Positions 23,801 through 34,859 of a stretch of DNA of 64,000 bases are shown piece by piece; the stretch's first letter is position 1; each line of letters begins with the position of its first letter. Source of the stretch: Jackrogersella multiformis (Eukaryota; Ascomycota; Sordariomycetes; Xylariales; Hypoxylaceae); contig CADCXD010000005.1 of assembly GCA_902806575.1 (NCBI GenBank), forward strand, positions 1,488,001-1,552,000, read 5' to 3'. A program made the position numbers and the translations under genes. Under the pieces are notes generated by a model. The model saw only the letters and a program-made list of their open reading frames with translations. It made no database searches and had not been told where the DNA came from.

Positions 23801-24041
23801 AGAGATGCGCGAGATATACCAGGCCATGTCGCGCGAGTTCTCCGGGACGGGCCATTGGTACACCTGCGTCAATGGCCATCCTTTCACGGTTGGCGAGTGT
23901 GGGATGCCGATGCAGTTGGCTAGATGTCCAGAGTGTGATGCAGCTGTCGGCGGTGCTAACCACGCACCTGCTCAGGGAGTGCAACGGGCGGATGAGATTG
24001 AAAACCTTGCCCGTGGTATTGGTGAGATGGGGATTCATTGA
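17853..24041 (+). CDS. CCCH - SF1 helicase - NF-X1 finger - RZ finger protein (ZNFX1-like)
   Basis: Four exons (17853-17860, 17972-19926, 20052-21758, 21811-24041) give 1966 residues. The 8-nt first exon joins to exon 2 to place a CCCH finger near the N-terminus (C17 FFFKHGN C26 KYGKE C32 KFS H36). The Upf1-like SF1 helicase follows: Walker A IQGPPGTGKS at about residue 651, split by intron 2, then CYTNHALDQLL, a Walker B-like MLCEEAGEV, GDHLQLRPQ, LETQRRMHP, VDNFQGEEAKVV, and NVTLSRAQHGMYIIG. After intron 3 come NF-X1-type cysteine clusters (LSCGHPCTKRC, CQHPCRFYCGD, CGHSCRSSCYQC and more). The end has GHWYTCVNGHPFTVGECG...CPEC, an RZ-type finger (about residues 1903-1945). This order matches animal ZNFX1 and relates to S. 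pombe Hrr1, linked to small-RNA silencing and antiviral RNA sensing. An RNA role here is inference. Confidence 0.92.
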
Positions 24042-24601
24042 GCCGGAGTGGCTAGGTACCTAGGTAACTAGCTGTCATTCTTGGAGTGTAAGATTGATAA
24101 ATAGGCACCTACCCTAGGTATAGGTAGGTAGGAATGACAATGAACCTCGACGAGTGTGTATCTGACCATTACCTGCGACATCCGATCATCGCGTGATTCC
24201 ATTATGCTTTCTTTTCTGTCTTTATTACTCTGCGTCAGTTCTTATTAATTACCTACCTAGACAAGCCCATCTTCCTACAAGAGTTGACTAGTATCTTCTA
24301 CGATTAGCCCAGCACAGTCACATAGCTTCTTCCCCTATTCCGGTCAAAATTGGTTGAACAACAAAAGAGAAATTCATATTGATGACTACATATAGTACCT
24401 CTATGGAGTACGTTGATTCCTTTCACTCATCTGCCTAGTGTATGAAGCGATCTAGAGGATTTACCACCACAACGAGAGACAAGGAGGTCTATCTATGTTC
24501 CCGGGAGTGGATAACGATAGTTAGTAGGTAGGTATCAACCCCATATTCCTCTCTGGAGACCCTTTTCCTTCTTTTTCAAGAAAGGCTAAGTGACGACAGG
24601 T
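24042..24601. other. Intergenic region between convergent genes
   Basis: The 3' flanks of the helicase and oxygenase genes. It holds several palindromic-motif copies (24053-24066, 24106-24132, 24250-24260, 24521-24533) and no open frame of interest. Confidence 0.45.
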
Positions 24602-25768
24602 TTAGTACACCTGGACCGACTCCTTCATGCTGGTAGCGCCAACGATGGGGCTAGGCGCGTCCTTGGTCTCAACCTGCGCCGACTCCTCCTCCTCCTTCAT
24701 GCCGCCGAGGATCATGGAGCTGGGGGCCAGGGCCTGGAGCTCGGGCGGGCTCGTGAAGGCGAAGAACTTCTCGTCGTGCCACTGGCCCGCGGTGATCAGC
24801 CGCCCTTCACTGTCGGTGAACATGGTGGCGTTCTCGGCGCGCAGGAAGTACGCGATCGAGTAGCGATGCTCGGTGGGGTCCAGCGGCACCACCCGGTGGA
24901 TGCAGGACTGCATGGTGTGCCCGCTCGCGAAGCGCAGCGAGTCGCCCACGTTGATCACCGCCATCCCCTGCTTCGGCTCCACGAACCCGAACTCCTTGGA
25001 CCCGGGCGGCCGCACCTGCAGGCCCCACTGCTCGGCGAACAGGAAGGTCAGGGAGCTGATGTCCGTGTGCTTCTGGTGCCCGATGTTCTTCGCCGACGGC
25101 TCCGACGGGATGTAGTGCATCATGGCCAGCGTGCTGGTCGAGGGCCGGTCGTTGCGGTGCGTGTTCTCGAAGCGCGCCGCGCCCGTCAGGCCCAGCGCCG
25201 TGGACAGCGCCGCCAGGATCGTCTTGGTGGCGATGTTGGCGCCCGCGATGGCGTGCTCGAGCACTTTCATGTCCGGGCTGTTCTTGATGACGGCGGGCAG
25301 GTGCGGGCTGTCCTTCTGGATCTCGTCGCGCGAGACTTTGATCATCTCGTAGCCATCCTTGGTGTTCTCGAGGACACCGGTGCGCGAGCCGACGGGCTCG
25401 TAGCTGTTTTACCGCGTGTTAGCAAGTATATTCAGAATCGACGCCGTTTCCGGCTTTTCGGTATATGGTATCACTCACCCGAGATGCGGAGCAACAAGGC
25501 CGAACTCGTTCTTGGCCTCGAGGGGCGCATCGAAGAAGCGGTACATGAGCTTCAGCGTGTCCTGCTGGTCCTCGAGCATCCTGCGGCCGTCGATGCCTCG
25601 CAGGTCGAGGTAGAAGTATCCCGCGTCCTGGCAGCAGCGAACAAGCCTCTCGATCTCAGCGGGCTCCTGGGAGAGCAGCTTCGAGAAGTCGATGATCTCC
25701 ATGGGGTAGACCGGGACCTTCTTCCCGTTCCATTCCACGGTCTGTGGGACTTCAGTTGAGATGGCCAT
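24602..25768 (-). CDS. 2-oxoglutarate/Fe(II)-dependent oxygenase (isopenicillin N synthase-like)
   Basis: Two minus-strand exons (25768-25479 and 25403-24602) around a 75-nt GTGAGT...CAG intron give 363 residues. The N-terminal DIOX_N-type region contains PMEIIDFSKLLSQEP and DAGYFYLDLRGIDG. The jelly-roll domain shows the iron triad and cosubstrate residues: HQKHTDISSLTFLF (H-x-D near residue 207), the distal His in SCIHRVVPL (about residue 267), and the R-x-S motif RYSIAYFLR. The substrate cannot be read from sequence. Relatives are scattered in fungal primary and secondary metabolism (gibberellin-type oxidases, IPNS-like, flavonol-synthase-like). It is convergent with the helicase gene and has no metabolic neighbour; the first P450 is 15 kb away. 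Codon third positions are strongly GC-rich, which also creates a long spurious antisense frame across most of the gene. Confidence 0.9.
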
Positions 25769-27212
25769 TGTTTGTTCGTTTCGATGTTTTTATTACTAGC
25801 TGCAGAGTACGGTGAGGGTATGAGTTAGGATCCTCGAGGTCGATAGGGACAAGGTCAGCGTTCGAGGTTTCACCTTATCTTCTCGCTCACCGGGTCCTGG
25901 ACCCTTCTACTTTATAGCCAGACGATGACGATGAAGACGTTGTCGGAGCACCATCTTCCATATCCTCGGGGAGCCTGATGTAACTTTCCCCTCCCCCACA
26001 CTGGCCGCTTTCATTTATCCACCTGCATCACAAGTGTCACCTATTCGCTTCTTCCACCTCTCTCGATGGCCGCATGAGCTTAACACGACAGCTCGGGGCG
26101 TAGATGAGGGTGAGACCACTTCTTGGCATCTTATCGTTATCAAAAGGAGTATATGCTCTTAATCTCAAGTTTAGCCTGTTGGGCTTGCGTACCTAGATCG
26201 ATGGCCGGGTGCAACGCTCCGCACTTTATACATATCTAGCAATTGTCGGGAACCCAGCCATAACTCGCACCACGCCCAGTCGGCCTCCTAAGAGGCGTCA
26301 TATATATTATACACGACGCCAAGGCCGGCAGATGATTCTCCTAGCGCTTTGGGGTTTTGCGTGGAATTGAGCTATTCCAGCGACGATCTGGAGTCGTACT
26401 CCGCACCCTTGGCTCCCCTAGCTATTTTGGTGCTTTTCTAGTCCGTCCCTTCCGAGGCGGTGATGCCTTCGCAAGGGGACGAGCTAGGAAATTTACGAAT
26501 ACAGTTTAATATGCCACGTTTCCCCTCACTTCTTGTCATCGTGGTATATTACATGGCGAGCTAAATAGGAAATCTCCACAATATCTAGAGCCCTTGGGAC
26601 AATCTGTCACCAAAAAGCTGAACGATAAACCAGAGGGAGGACCAAGTTCGAGATTACTTCGATTAAATGTGGAATGATATTGATAAATCTAGCATCTGCT
26701 CTAGATCCCCTAACCTAGCATGGGTTCGTGTTGCCCATAAACAAAGCTTTCTACACATAATCGAAACTAAGCAGATATATGGCAATACAATCAACATAAA
26801 ATATCATAATTTTAATGCCTAGTCTATAATACCTTAGGAAGATTCATCATCCTAGTTTTCCCTAAACTACCTAGTTAAATTATTCAGTCCTCGTTATAAC
26901 GACAAGGGACATAAACTTATCCATAGTTTCGAGCTTAATATAAATTGCTATTCAGTTCGAATATTACAACGTCATATTCTACTGTAATGTTATACAGATT
27001 TTATGTATATAAGGTATAAGCACATTAAGGTAGAGTTTTATATAATTAACTTCGTGATAATAACAGACCAGTAAAGTTATAATTGTTTAAAAGGGGCTGC
27101 TCGAGATTAAAAGATAATATATATATTTGTGTGTACTAGGATAATTTATGAAGATGACTATTCAGTACTTAGGTAGGTTTTCTATTTATGAATTCATAAT
27201 TAATGGTGTTTA

Positions 27213-27246
27213 AAAAGGGGAAGTTTAAATGCGGCGTCCCCCTTTT
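27213..27246. repeat. Inverted repeat AAAAGGGG / CCCCTTTT
   Basis: AAAAGGGG at 27213-27220 is complementary to CCCCTTTT at 27239-27246 with an 18-base loop. It sits in otherwise AT-rich DNA. A similar foldback occurs at 62208-62228. Confidence 0.5.
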
Positions 27247-27558
27247 CTCGATATCGTGATATAATATTATATAAACTCTCAAAATCGATTTCGAAATCCT
27301 AATTTACGCGTACTTCAGATAAGTTATGATATTCCTAGAATAAATACGCCAAGGTTATGTCGCCATTTAAGTCCTTTCTAACCCTAAATCATGTTTGATT
27401 CTGTGATTCGGAAGAAAAATGTTGCGCAGGTAGCTTACTACTTTTCTATAACTGTAAGGTGCTATTTTTGAATTTATATCTCATAGGAAGTCACTGTTAG
27501 GAGAGAATAGTGGCTAGCCTCAAGGGTATGCTTTTGAGCATTATTATATCTATATCAG

Positions 27559-27574
27559 GGGGGCTTCGCCCCCT
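27559..27574. repeat. GC hairpin in AT-rich DNA
   Basis: GGGGGGCTTCGCCCCC can form a six-base-pair stem (27560-27565 with 27569-27574) closed by a TTC loop. The surrounding sequence is AT-rich. It might be a terminator-like or transposon-end remnant, but nothing links it to a gene. Confidence 0.5.
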
Positions 27575-27788
27575 ATTCGGATCTCCAAGAGGGTCAATAA
27601 TGAGTGTACCCTATCTATTTTTTTTTACCTAGTAACATATCTAAGGTAGGTATGAAGACTATTAAATAAATTCAGCTTCACAAGGTACTTTAATATGTAA
27701 CACATAATAATTTACAAGTTTCAATCATGCTGTAGTAGGAAACAGATAGATAGCGAAGGCCCTCTCACTTCATACCGTGATATGCAAT

Positions 27789-28270
27789 TTAGTCAGCAGA
27801 ACTAGGAGAGCCGACTGTATTCGCGCAATATGGGCATCTCTCACCAGTCTTCTCAACCGTATCATGATCCCCCATTTAGTCGAAGTTGCGGCATTCGTTA
27901 CTGCCATCATTTCCCACGCTAGAGTTTTGGGCCATCCAAAAATCGCACGCCTCGATGTAGTCGAACAGTAGATGTCTTAGAGAATGGTTCTTGCGTAGGT
28001 TGCAGTCGTAAATATATTAAACCTCTGTGTACATCGTGTATTCTGTCATGTAGCGGCTGTTCTCAATGTGACCACTCACGAGTATGTAATTTGATGGCTT
28101 CTATGAGACTAATGAAGACGTCTCAGGAGGCGGATCTCTTGGAACTGAACTGTCGCCCGTGTTTATGCCTAGACAGTGAGTGGCCTTGTATGAGTGTTGC
28201 GTGCGCTAAAAAGGTGTATACATACCCAGGTAGGTACTTAGATAATACGTGCTCGAACTACAATTATTAA
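27789..28270. pseudogene. Cysteine-rich coding remnant (strand ambiguous)
   Basis: Two competing readings. On plus, ATG 27830 opens a frame broken by TAG at 27920-27922; the same frame then stays open to TAA at 28268-28270. This downstream part has many cysteines in C-x2-C spacing (CVGCSRK, CTSC, CSGCSQC, later CRPCLC). On minus, 28010-27789 reads YDCNLRKNHSLRHL, ACDFW, ECRNFD, then a TAA, then GDHDTVEKTGERCPYC, also zinc-ribbon- or C2H2-like. I cannot tell which strand was coding, and I do not recognise a family. The interrupting stops could be C-to-T decay. Both readings could still be chance. Confidence 0.3.
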
Positions 28271-28795
28271 TAGACGCGTCTTTTGCTGATTTATCAAGCT
28301 ACTCGAGATTGTTGCCTTAGTAGCGTTAAAAAGGGTATACCTGTTCGCATGTGCGCTAACATTCATGTCTAGATCGCCTCGAGTATAGCTCAATTATTAA
28401 CAACAACTTGCCTTTGTCCGAGTTTCTCCTTCCGAGCCTCACTTACTTTGTACCTCGCCACAATTCCTTCGTTATTACGCATAAAGAATGACTTCTATAA
28501 GTTATTACTCAAGGTTCTCCAGGTTCCCTACAAGTGGGTAGGAGGAGGCAGGCTGGCAGGGTAGCTTCTTTAGTAGGCATGGAAATCCTTGTGCTGCTTG
28601 TTTCATAGTAATTGCGATATTCATCACCAATCATACCCATATGAACCGCATCTAAATACTTTCTTAACTGGGAAAGTCGATAACATAGTGAATATTGAAA
28701 ATATAATCTACCTACCTAGGTATATATTGGTATATACCAAGTAATTTGCGCCCGATATTAGAATTGGTACTACTATATTTAATGGAATAGAATGG
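28271..28795. other. Gene desert, part 2
   Basis: No gene seen. A TACCTACCTAGGTA motif lies near 28709-28722. The segment GCGTTAAAAAGGGTATAC near 28324 resembles GCGCTAAAAAGGTGTATAC near 28202, a possible decayed direct repeat. Confidence 0.4.
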
Positions 28796-29531
28796 TTAGC
28801 CACTACCTTTACTCCGTCTAGATTTTCGGGGGATAGGCGGAGGTGCCGCATATGCTTCTTTATCATTTCGTCGGGCATTAATCAAGCTCAGCAGCCGTCT
28901 GGTAGATGTTGAAATATTCGACACCCGGACTGGTCTGCCCGTCTCGTCTATTCCGACAATACCTTGTTTTACCGGGACCTCCATTTGCATGAATATTATC
29001 TCCTCGTCGCCCAGGTAACTCGTGCTCGACTTTCAGCCAAGCCACTAACGATAATTGTATCTTAACACTCCTCGAAGACGTCGAATAGAAAAATGGTATT
29101 TTTCTTGTAACCAATTAGGAATAAAATAGCGCAGAAGGATTAGGGTCATATGACATCTCGATCTTCCAATATCATCCGAATATTCATGTACCTATAAAGT
29201 CAAATGACCGTCTCTCCGGTTCATATGAGGCGCAAAGGGACTGACTAAGAGGCCTATCATAGAAAAGACCCGAACGCCAACCTACTACGTCGGTGAGAAA
29301 ATGAAGAAAGTAATAAATATCCACTAGCTCCGTATGAATGTACTTTAAAGCCACGGCCGGGCCTATCGCGATGCCGTATATTAAGAGAAGGATTATTGAA
29401 TACATAGATCTCGGACTGGTCGGAGCTAAGCGATCCAGTAATGAGAGAATATAGTATTGGGGGCGTTTATTTGTCAGATCGTTAATCCACTTGAGAGCTC
29501 GAAGCTGGTCTTTATTCTGGCAGCTATTCAT
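28796..29531 (-). pseudogene. Possible decayed small gene, unrecognised
   Basis: Several minus-strand frames line up in order. 29531-29184 opens MNSCQNKDQLRALKWINDL and contains a hydrophobic segment (SMYSIILLLIYGIAIGPAVAL), so could be membrane-associated. A frame ending at 28796 contains LGDEEIIFMQMEVPVKQGIV, GIDETGRPVRVSNIS, TSTRRLLSLINARR and a Pro/Arg/Lys-rich end. The latter reads like genuine protein but has a TGA just upstream and no clear acceptor. I could not build one continuous model; it may be a multi-exon gene or a remnant. No family is assigned. Confidence 0.25.
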
Positions 29532-29940
29532 TTGGCGAGTCGACGGGCCTCCTGTTGGTCAAGCCAAAAGGAGTAACCCGCGCTAACGGAAGCGCTTCCT
29601 GGCGCAACCCGCGCTTATTGGGGGGTCTAGAAGATTGCTGCTCTTGTATGTTGGTAGAGAGTATAGAGATACGAACTATCTAGGACAAACCACCTAGGCT
29701 CCAACTAATGAGGCGTTAAGTTGGAATACATACCTATATGTATACACATAGCTGATCAGCTGAAGAACAGCCTGATGATGTTCAAGGCGGATCTAAAATG
29801 TCTAAGACATACATGCTTACCCGCATGCGTTAACTAAGTTCTTGGCCTGTGGCACATCGAAGATCGTACGCTATACCTAACGTACTGCAATAGTGGAAAT
29901 AAGGCCGCTTTTGTGGAGTCTTCTCTGATATTCATAGTCT
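29532..29940. other. Gene desert, part 3
   Basis: No gene. It contains a 12-base perfect palindrome GGAAGCGCTTCC at 29588-29599 flanked by two direct copies of AACCCGCGCT (29575-29584 and 29606-29615). Confidence 0.4.
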
Positions 29941-30566
29941 TCACGATGTTGGTTGGAAGAGAACTTGTTGACGCCAACTGCGTGGTCTAGGGAGATAGAA
30001 GCGCGCTAATCCGCACTCTTCGTCACTACGCTGACGAGGTCGTCTATTAACGGGTCGGGAAACAGTCCTAAATAAGTAATTATGTTGCCCAGCTTCTGTA
30101 AGCAGCCGGTGGCGAGTACGTAGATGCCGTTGAATGTCGTTGGGAGATATCTGAAGCCGCGGGAACGATTTGACCGAGAAGAGATCCTTCACACCATCTT
30201 TTCGTCACGTTATTTGGACGATACCAAAGGTCTAAAATCTTGGTGCTGTATGTCTTACTCGGATGATCCAATCATTCTGCAGAAGACCCCTGTTCACCTG
30301 AAGATGGCCCTGTTGCCGCAAAACAAGCGCCCACGATTGGGTCTAGAACCCTGCTCGCTAACTGCCAAGGAGGATCATTCCGTAGCGTTCGAAGATCCTG
30401 TCCCTCTTTCTTGTGTACGTATTTCGATGTCGCGGCTCGTCACTGTGGTGAACCTAGTTTCTACAGAGGGAGTCGTAAATTTTGCCTTCGGATTCCCCTG
30501 TTTCTCTGCCAATGATCCTAGCGACATTCCGTTTGCTTCTGGAGAATAAGAGTGCCACGTCGACAT
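29941..30566 (-). pseudogene. Possible decayed minus-strand gene with C2H2-like fragment
   Basis: Minus-strand frames are open in pieces. 30192-29941 contains NDIQRHLRTRH, which resembles the second half of a C2H2 finger. 30566-30375 contains SLGSLAEKQGNPKAKFTTPS and is polar. They lie in different frames with stops between. A 141-codon plus-strand frame covers the same DNA (30124-30549) but has no domain. I treat the locus as an unresolved remnant. Confidence 0.2.
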
Positions 30567-33500
30567 ACTATTAACCGTCTCTAAAATTCATAAAAATTGG
30601 GTTGACGCTTAGAATACGACTGTGGCGGAGTGCATCTTCGGTACTCGCCACAGATTCTAGTGGACCCAAATAGCTGGACCCGCAACGAGGCTCCGGCTCT
30701 TTAGAAACCTGTAGCCAGACCTTGATGCAACATTGCTTTCCATGCTAATGTACGGTGTTTGCCCCGGATCATGCATCTTTCAGCTTGTATCGCTCACACG
30801 TGCTTATTTCTGCGCTGTAGGAAACAGGGGTTCTCGCCTAGGCAGATATCAAGAGCTTCCCTAAAGCTCTGGTGGATATCCCTTGCTGGGAACAGGATTT
30901 GCTCGTCTTCTCGATAGGATTGTTCATTGTGTTTTGAACTCTCGATGACCAGGTCTACTAGTTGGCTAAGCTGAAGCAAGGCAATCGGTTGAAGCTAAAG
31001 CTAATGTTAGTGTAATCTATTTTGAGATACTTAGAAAACTACAGGAGAAGCTTCCCCTCGATCCAGTTGTTGATAGGTGGTGAAATGGTAGCTGTTTGAT
31101 AATGTTTGATAAATCTATGTAGATGCGGTAATTAGGAAAGTAGTCTTAGATCTTAGAGTTGCCTATCCGACGCGTCATTCCAATTGCTGTATTGGGGTGG
31201 ATATGGGATAAAGGATCGCTAATAGAGCTACTGTGTGCGGAGACTAGTTGCGAGACCCGAGAACGGAGCAAAACATTCGAAAATGTACCTATTCGAAATC
31301 GGACGAGTAGCCTAGGTAGTAAGAGCCGAAAGTGACAGGAAGGAACAAAAGTGACCATTCCTGTCCCCTTTTCCCATGCAAAGTCATCTTGACGATCGGC
31401 ACTGGTTTACCGTGTATATGTGAACAAACTTCACCGAGACCGCAAGCGCAACCTCAATGGGGGATCAGAACCGAACAGAACCCGTACGGATAGGGAGAGA
31501 CATGCAGCTAAAAGGCTCTCGCCGTCAAGGATCGATTTGTTGAAGGGGACTACGGCGGCCTCATTGGGCGAAAATTAAACGGTTATGAGCCAATGAGAAA
31601 ATTCATTCATGGGGTTTTCATCGTCGAATCCTTGATCACTATGTACTTGCCCGCAGAGTTTGCCGGCTTGATGGCGCTGGTTGGGTTATTTTCGTCTTAG
31701 CACTGATAACTTCTAAACATGTATAGGTACGTCGAGTAGCAGGTTCTGTAGAATGCTTTATTGTGAGACGTGTTGGTAACACCTTGAAGTGACATTCTCA
31801 TGTTGCCTGTAAATGCCTAATAATGATCTCGTACGTAGGGGTAGTAGTTTAGGTTATGCCTGTAAGAGAAGAGGAGTTGGATAGCTATCATTACCAATTT
31901 GACTAGGTATCGTAGGTACCTAGGTATGTATGTAAAAGTATGAAATAAACATTGGCAGATTGGCATTTAGGTACTATGTAATGGTTTACAAGCGCTTATT
32001 AAGTGGATGTACAAGGATACTAATGTTTAAGTTCGGTTGAACCAAGATCGTCGAAGCTGGCGTACGATTTCGAGCGTCCCTCGGGGAGAACGAAAGTGAG
32101 ACATGCAGAAGCCATCACGCCGTGACGGGACCACGGAATCACGGGAGTTCTGCAAGTATTGCGAGGCTAACCGTCTGAAACATAGAAAAGTTTTCTGCTT
32201 CTGCATTTGCGTCAAGTGACGAGTCGAATTAACACGATAGCGATAACAGTAACGGCAATAATAATAACAAGTAATTCAATCTTGAAAGGTCAAGAAGTTG
32301 AAGTTAATAGACTTGCAAGTCTCGGCCGGCTGGGAAGTGCTTATAAAAAGTGGATACCCGAGCACTGAAATTTCAGAGGGGAAGTTACTGAAGTCAGGTA
32401 ATCCTTGTTGTTGGCGACTGCTTCCCATTACAACCCGAGGCGGCCCGCGCCTTGAGCTTCCGCTAGAAACAACGACCTAATTATCTAATTAACATTGAAA
32501 TTACCTACCTACCTAGGTACCTAGGTAGGTATGCAGGCTGGCTGGAAGTTAGGGAAATGTCATCGCCACTGCCAGTTGTCCTTTAACTTCATTGAGTTGG
32601 AAGTCTTGAAATCTTCCAAGGTTCCATACAGAAGGGGCTTGACGGGCTGCCTCTCGCCCGCAAGTACCCGATGCAACCAGCAGCATCAGCCACTACGACA
32701 TGCATGTACCTAGGTAGGTACCTATATTTGCCAGTAGCTTAGGAGGTCCCTAGAAATGTCGTCGTTTATCCCCAGCACACAAAAAATTTGTTCCCCGCGG
32801 CAAAATTAGGTACCTACACTAGACTGCCTCTAAGTACCTATGAATTACTACCTACCTAGGTACCTACCTCCTACATACCTACCTCTAAGGTATTCGATCG
32901 CATCCTACTTCCATAGCCCATTCCTCTATACCTACCCCTTTTATTCTCGTAAACGAGCGTCATCTATCGATCCGGTCCCTACATGATTATAGACTGGTCG
33001 TGCATCTGTCCAGTTACCAGATGCTGGTAGCGTCGTATGACCCCATCTAGATGTAGAGCTACTGTAAAATCGGCTTTGGAAGCACTCGACTATACCTAGC
33101 TTGGCCCAACCAGGAAAGGCTCTCCAAACGTCAAGGGTCTTCTTTAACGAATAATATCATCAAGAGCCTACAGCACTCTTCTCATAGGGCATGGGAATAT
33201 GCACAATCCAAGACCAGTTTACGACCATAACTGGCGCGGTTCCTTTTGCTCGCTCACGCGCATATTGTCCGCGGTCGGAAGGTTGACAGTAGTAGGTATG
33301 CGATGTGAGCAAGATGGAAAGAAGGAAAGAAAGTGGGCAATTCCCTGGCGTCCAGCTCCGATAGGGTCCCTCTGAGCGGGAAAGTGAAAGATATCTGTCT
33401 GGCACCTAAGGATATCGATATAGGTACCTACCTAGGCAGTCGACCCATCTACACACTTTCCGTGCCTCATATGCAGGTCGGTGACTCAACGTTGCTTTCT

Positions 33501-34859
33501 TCAAGAACGTTAGCACAGCATGGTGCTTAGTACCCCTTGCTGGCTGTGGACTTACATAGTACACCTACCTACACTAGGTAGCTTCAAGGTTGGAGCTTCA
33601 GTGTTCCAACCCACAATGGGCTGCCGCCAACCAGACCGCTCACCCGGCGAGTCCATTCTAAACACCCCAAATGGTCGCATCTTGGCTATAGACAGGGGGT
33701 TTGCGCCACACTTGTCTACAAGGACTACCTATTCGTCTACGACTCTACTAGGTATGTATGTACCGTGACCCCTGTCTAGATCCTTGGGTACATCGTCGTT
33801 TTGCGAACATGCAAGGTAGAAGAAGGGCGATGGGAGCTAACAATTACAAGTATCTTGTTATATACTGTCATGCTTCTCTTCGCCTCTCCGATACCTTGCC
33901 CCTCTTGAGTCTTGATATTGTACCCTTTCTCATTACTCTTATTTTGGGGAGCTTGTAAACAATTCTATTTTCCTATTTCCCATCCATTTCATAAGCCGAG
34001 GCCAATAATTATTTTCTTCCAAAAGAGTCAGCTGTGCTAGTTGCTTACCTCTCACAACATCTACAAAGCGCCATATTCTTTAGTATCTTCGGCCCTTATA
34101 GCATCTACAAGGGAATCACTTTGCGGTATTGCCCGTTGAAAAGAGGACGGCGCCGCCAACGCCTGTTTAAACGCCTTCAAACCCCCCACAACTATTGTAC
34201 TACCACACTATTTATTCCCCAAGATATCTAAATCAGTCAATTCGACATCTACGCCGGCAAGATTGTCCCCCCCACCCGTCATAAGGGACTCGACTTAGAC
34301 CCCCTCCCCCCCCCGAGCCGGACCTCTTCAACCTCCGTTTACGGGTATCTTCTACTGGAGTTTTCCTTCTCTTCTGGAGGCTTGAATACTTGCTCTTATT
34401 TCTCACAGCTGTAATACTTTTCTTTCCATACACCTGCCCTTAGGCTAGCAAGTTGTACTTTGCCATTCGTCTTGGCCGCCTTTGACTGCTTGTGTGCTTT
34501 TGTGGTCTGATATCCCTGGACAATAAGAAGGAATAATATCAACTACCCTGTCGTGGAACGCTCCCGGATTTTCTTGTTCATCAACCGGTCTACAGTCACC
34601 TCTTCCGGTTTGTCCGTATTGCCGTCTCACTGAAATGGTGTAGCTAGTCAGCACCTAATTGACGGGTGGTAATATCGGGAAGCCAATCGCAGCAATACCT
34701 ATGAGGTTGCCCCCCTTGGCATGTTTACTATTGGGTCTCGCCGCTTACCACCCTTTCAGTATATCTTGCGACTTCAGATACTACTTGGTAGTTAATATGG
34801 ATGCTTGATCGTGGCATGGTTGAACGTCGAACTTCACTCTGAAGGTATTAGGGGTAGAT
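30567..34859. other. Gene desert, part 4 (4.3 kb)
   Basis: No supported gene; all frames are under about 85 codons. Palindromic motif copies are frequent: near 31913-31926, a long one at 32503-32530, 32706-32722, 32811-32885 and 33422-33435. A C-rich tract (CCCCCTCCCCCCCCC) lies near 34302. The last few hundred bases form the promoter of the methyltransferase-fusion gene. Confidence 0.45.

Larger units (their letters stand above)
25769..27776. other. AT-rich gene desert, part 1
   Basis: About 2 kb without supported genes. The first 700 bases are of ordinary composition and include the oxygenase promoter. From roughly 26,480 the DNA becomes strongly AT-rich, with TA-dense stretches as in RIP-mutated or decayed repeats. 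Two GC foldbacks interrupt it: AAAAGGGG (27213-27220) facing CCCCTTTT (27239-27246), and GGGGGC-TTC-GCCCCC (27560-27574). Confidence 0.5.

Noticed and set aside
24590..25759. 389-codon plus-strand frame antisense to the oxygenase
   Set aside because: Caused by GC-rich third positions of the real minus-strand gene; its Arg/His/Val-rich product has no family and ignores the intron.
27213..29615. An intact transposon in the desert
   Set aside because: No transposase or reverse transcriptase frame, and no long terminal repeats were found, only short foldbacks.
30124..30549. 141-codon plus-strand frame in the gene desert
   Set aside because: No domain; the minus strand of the same DNA looks at least as protein-like, so neither is called with confidence.
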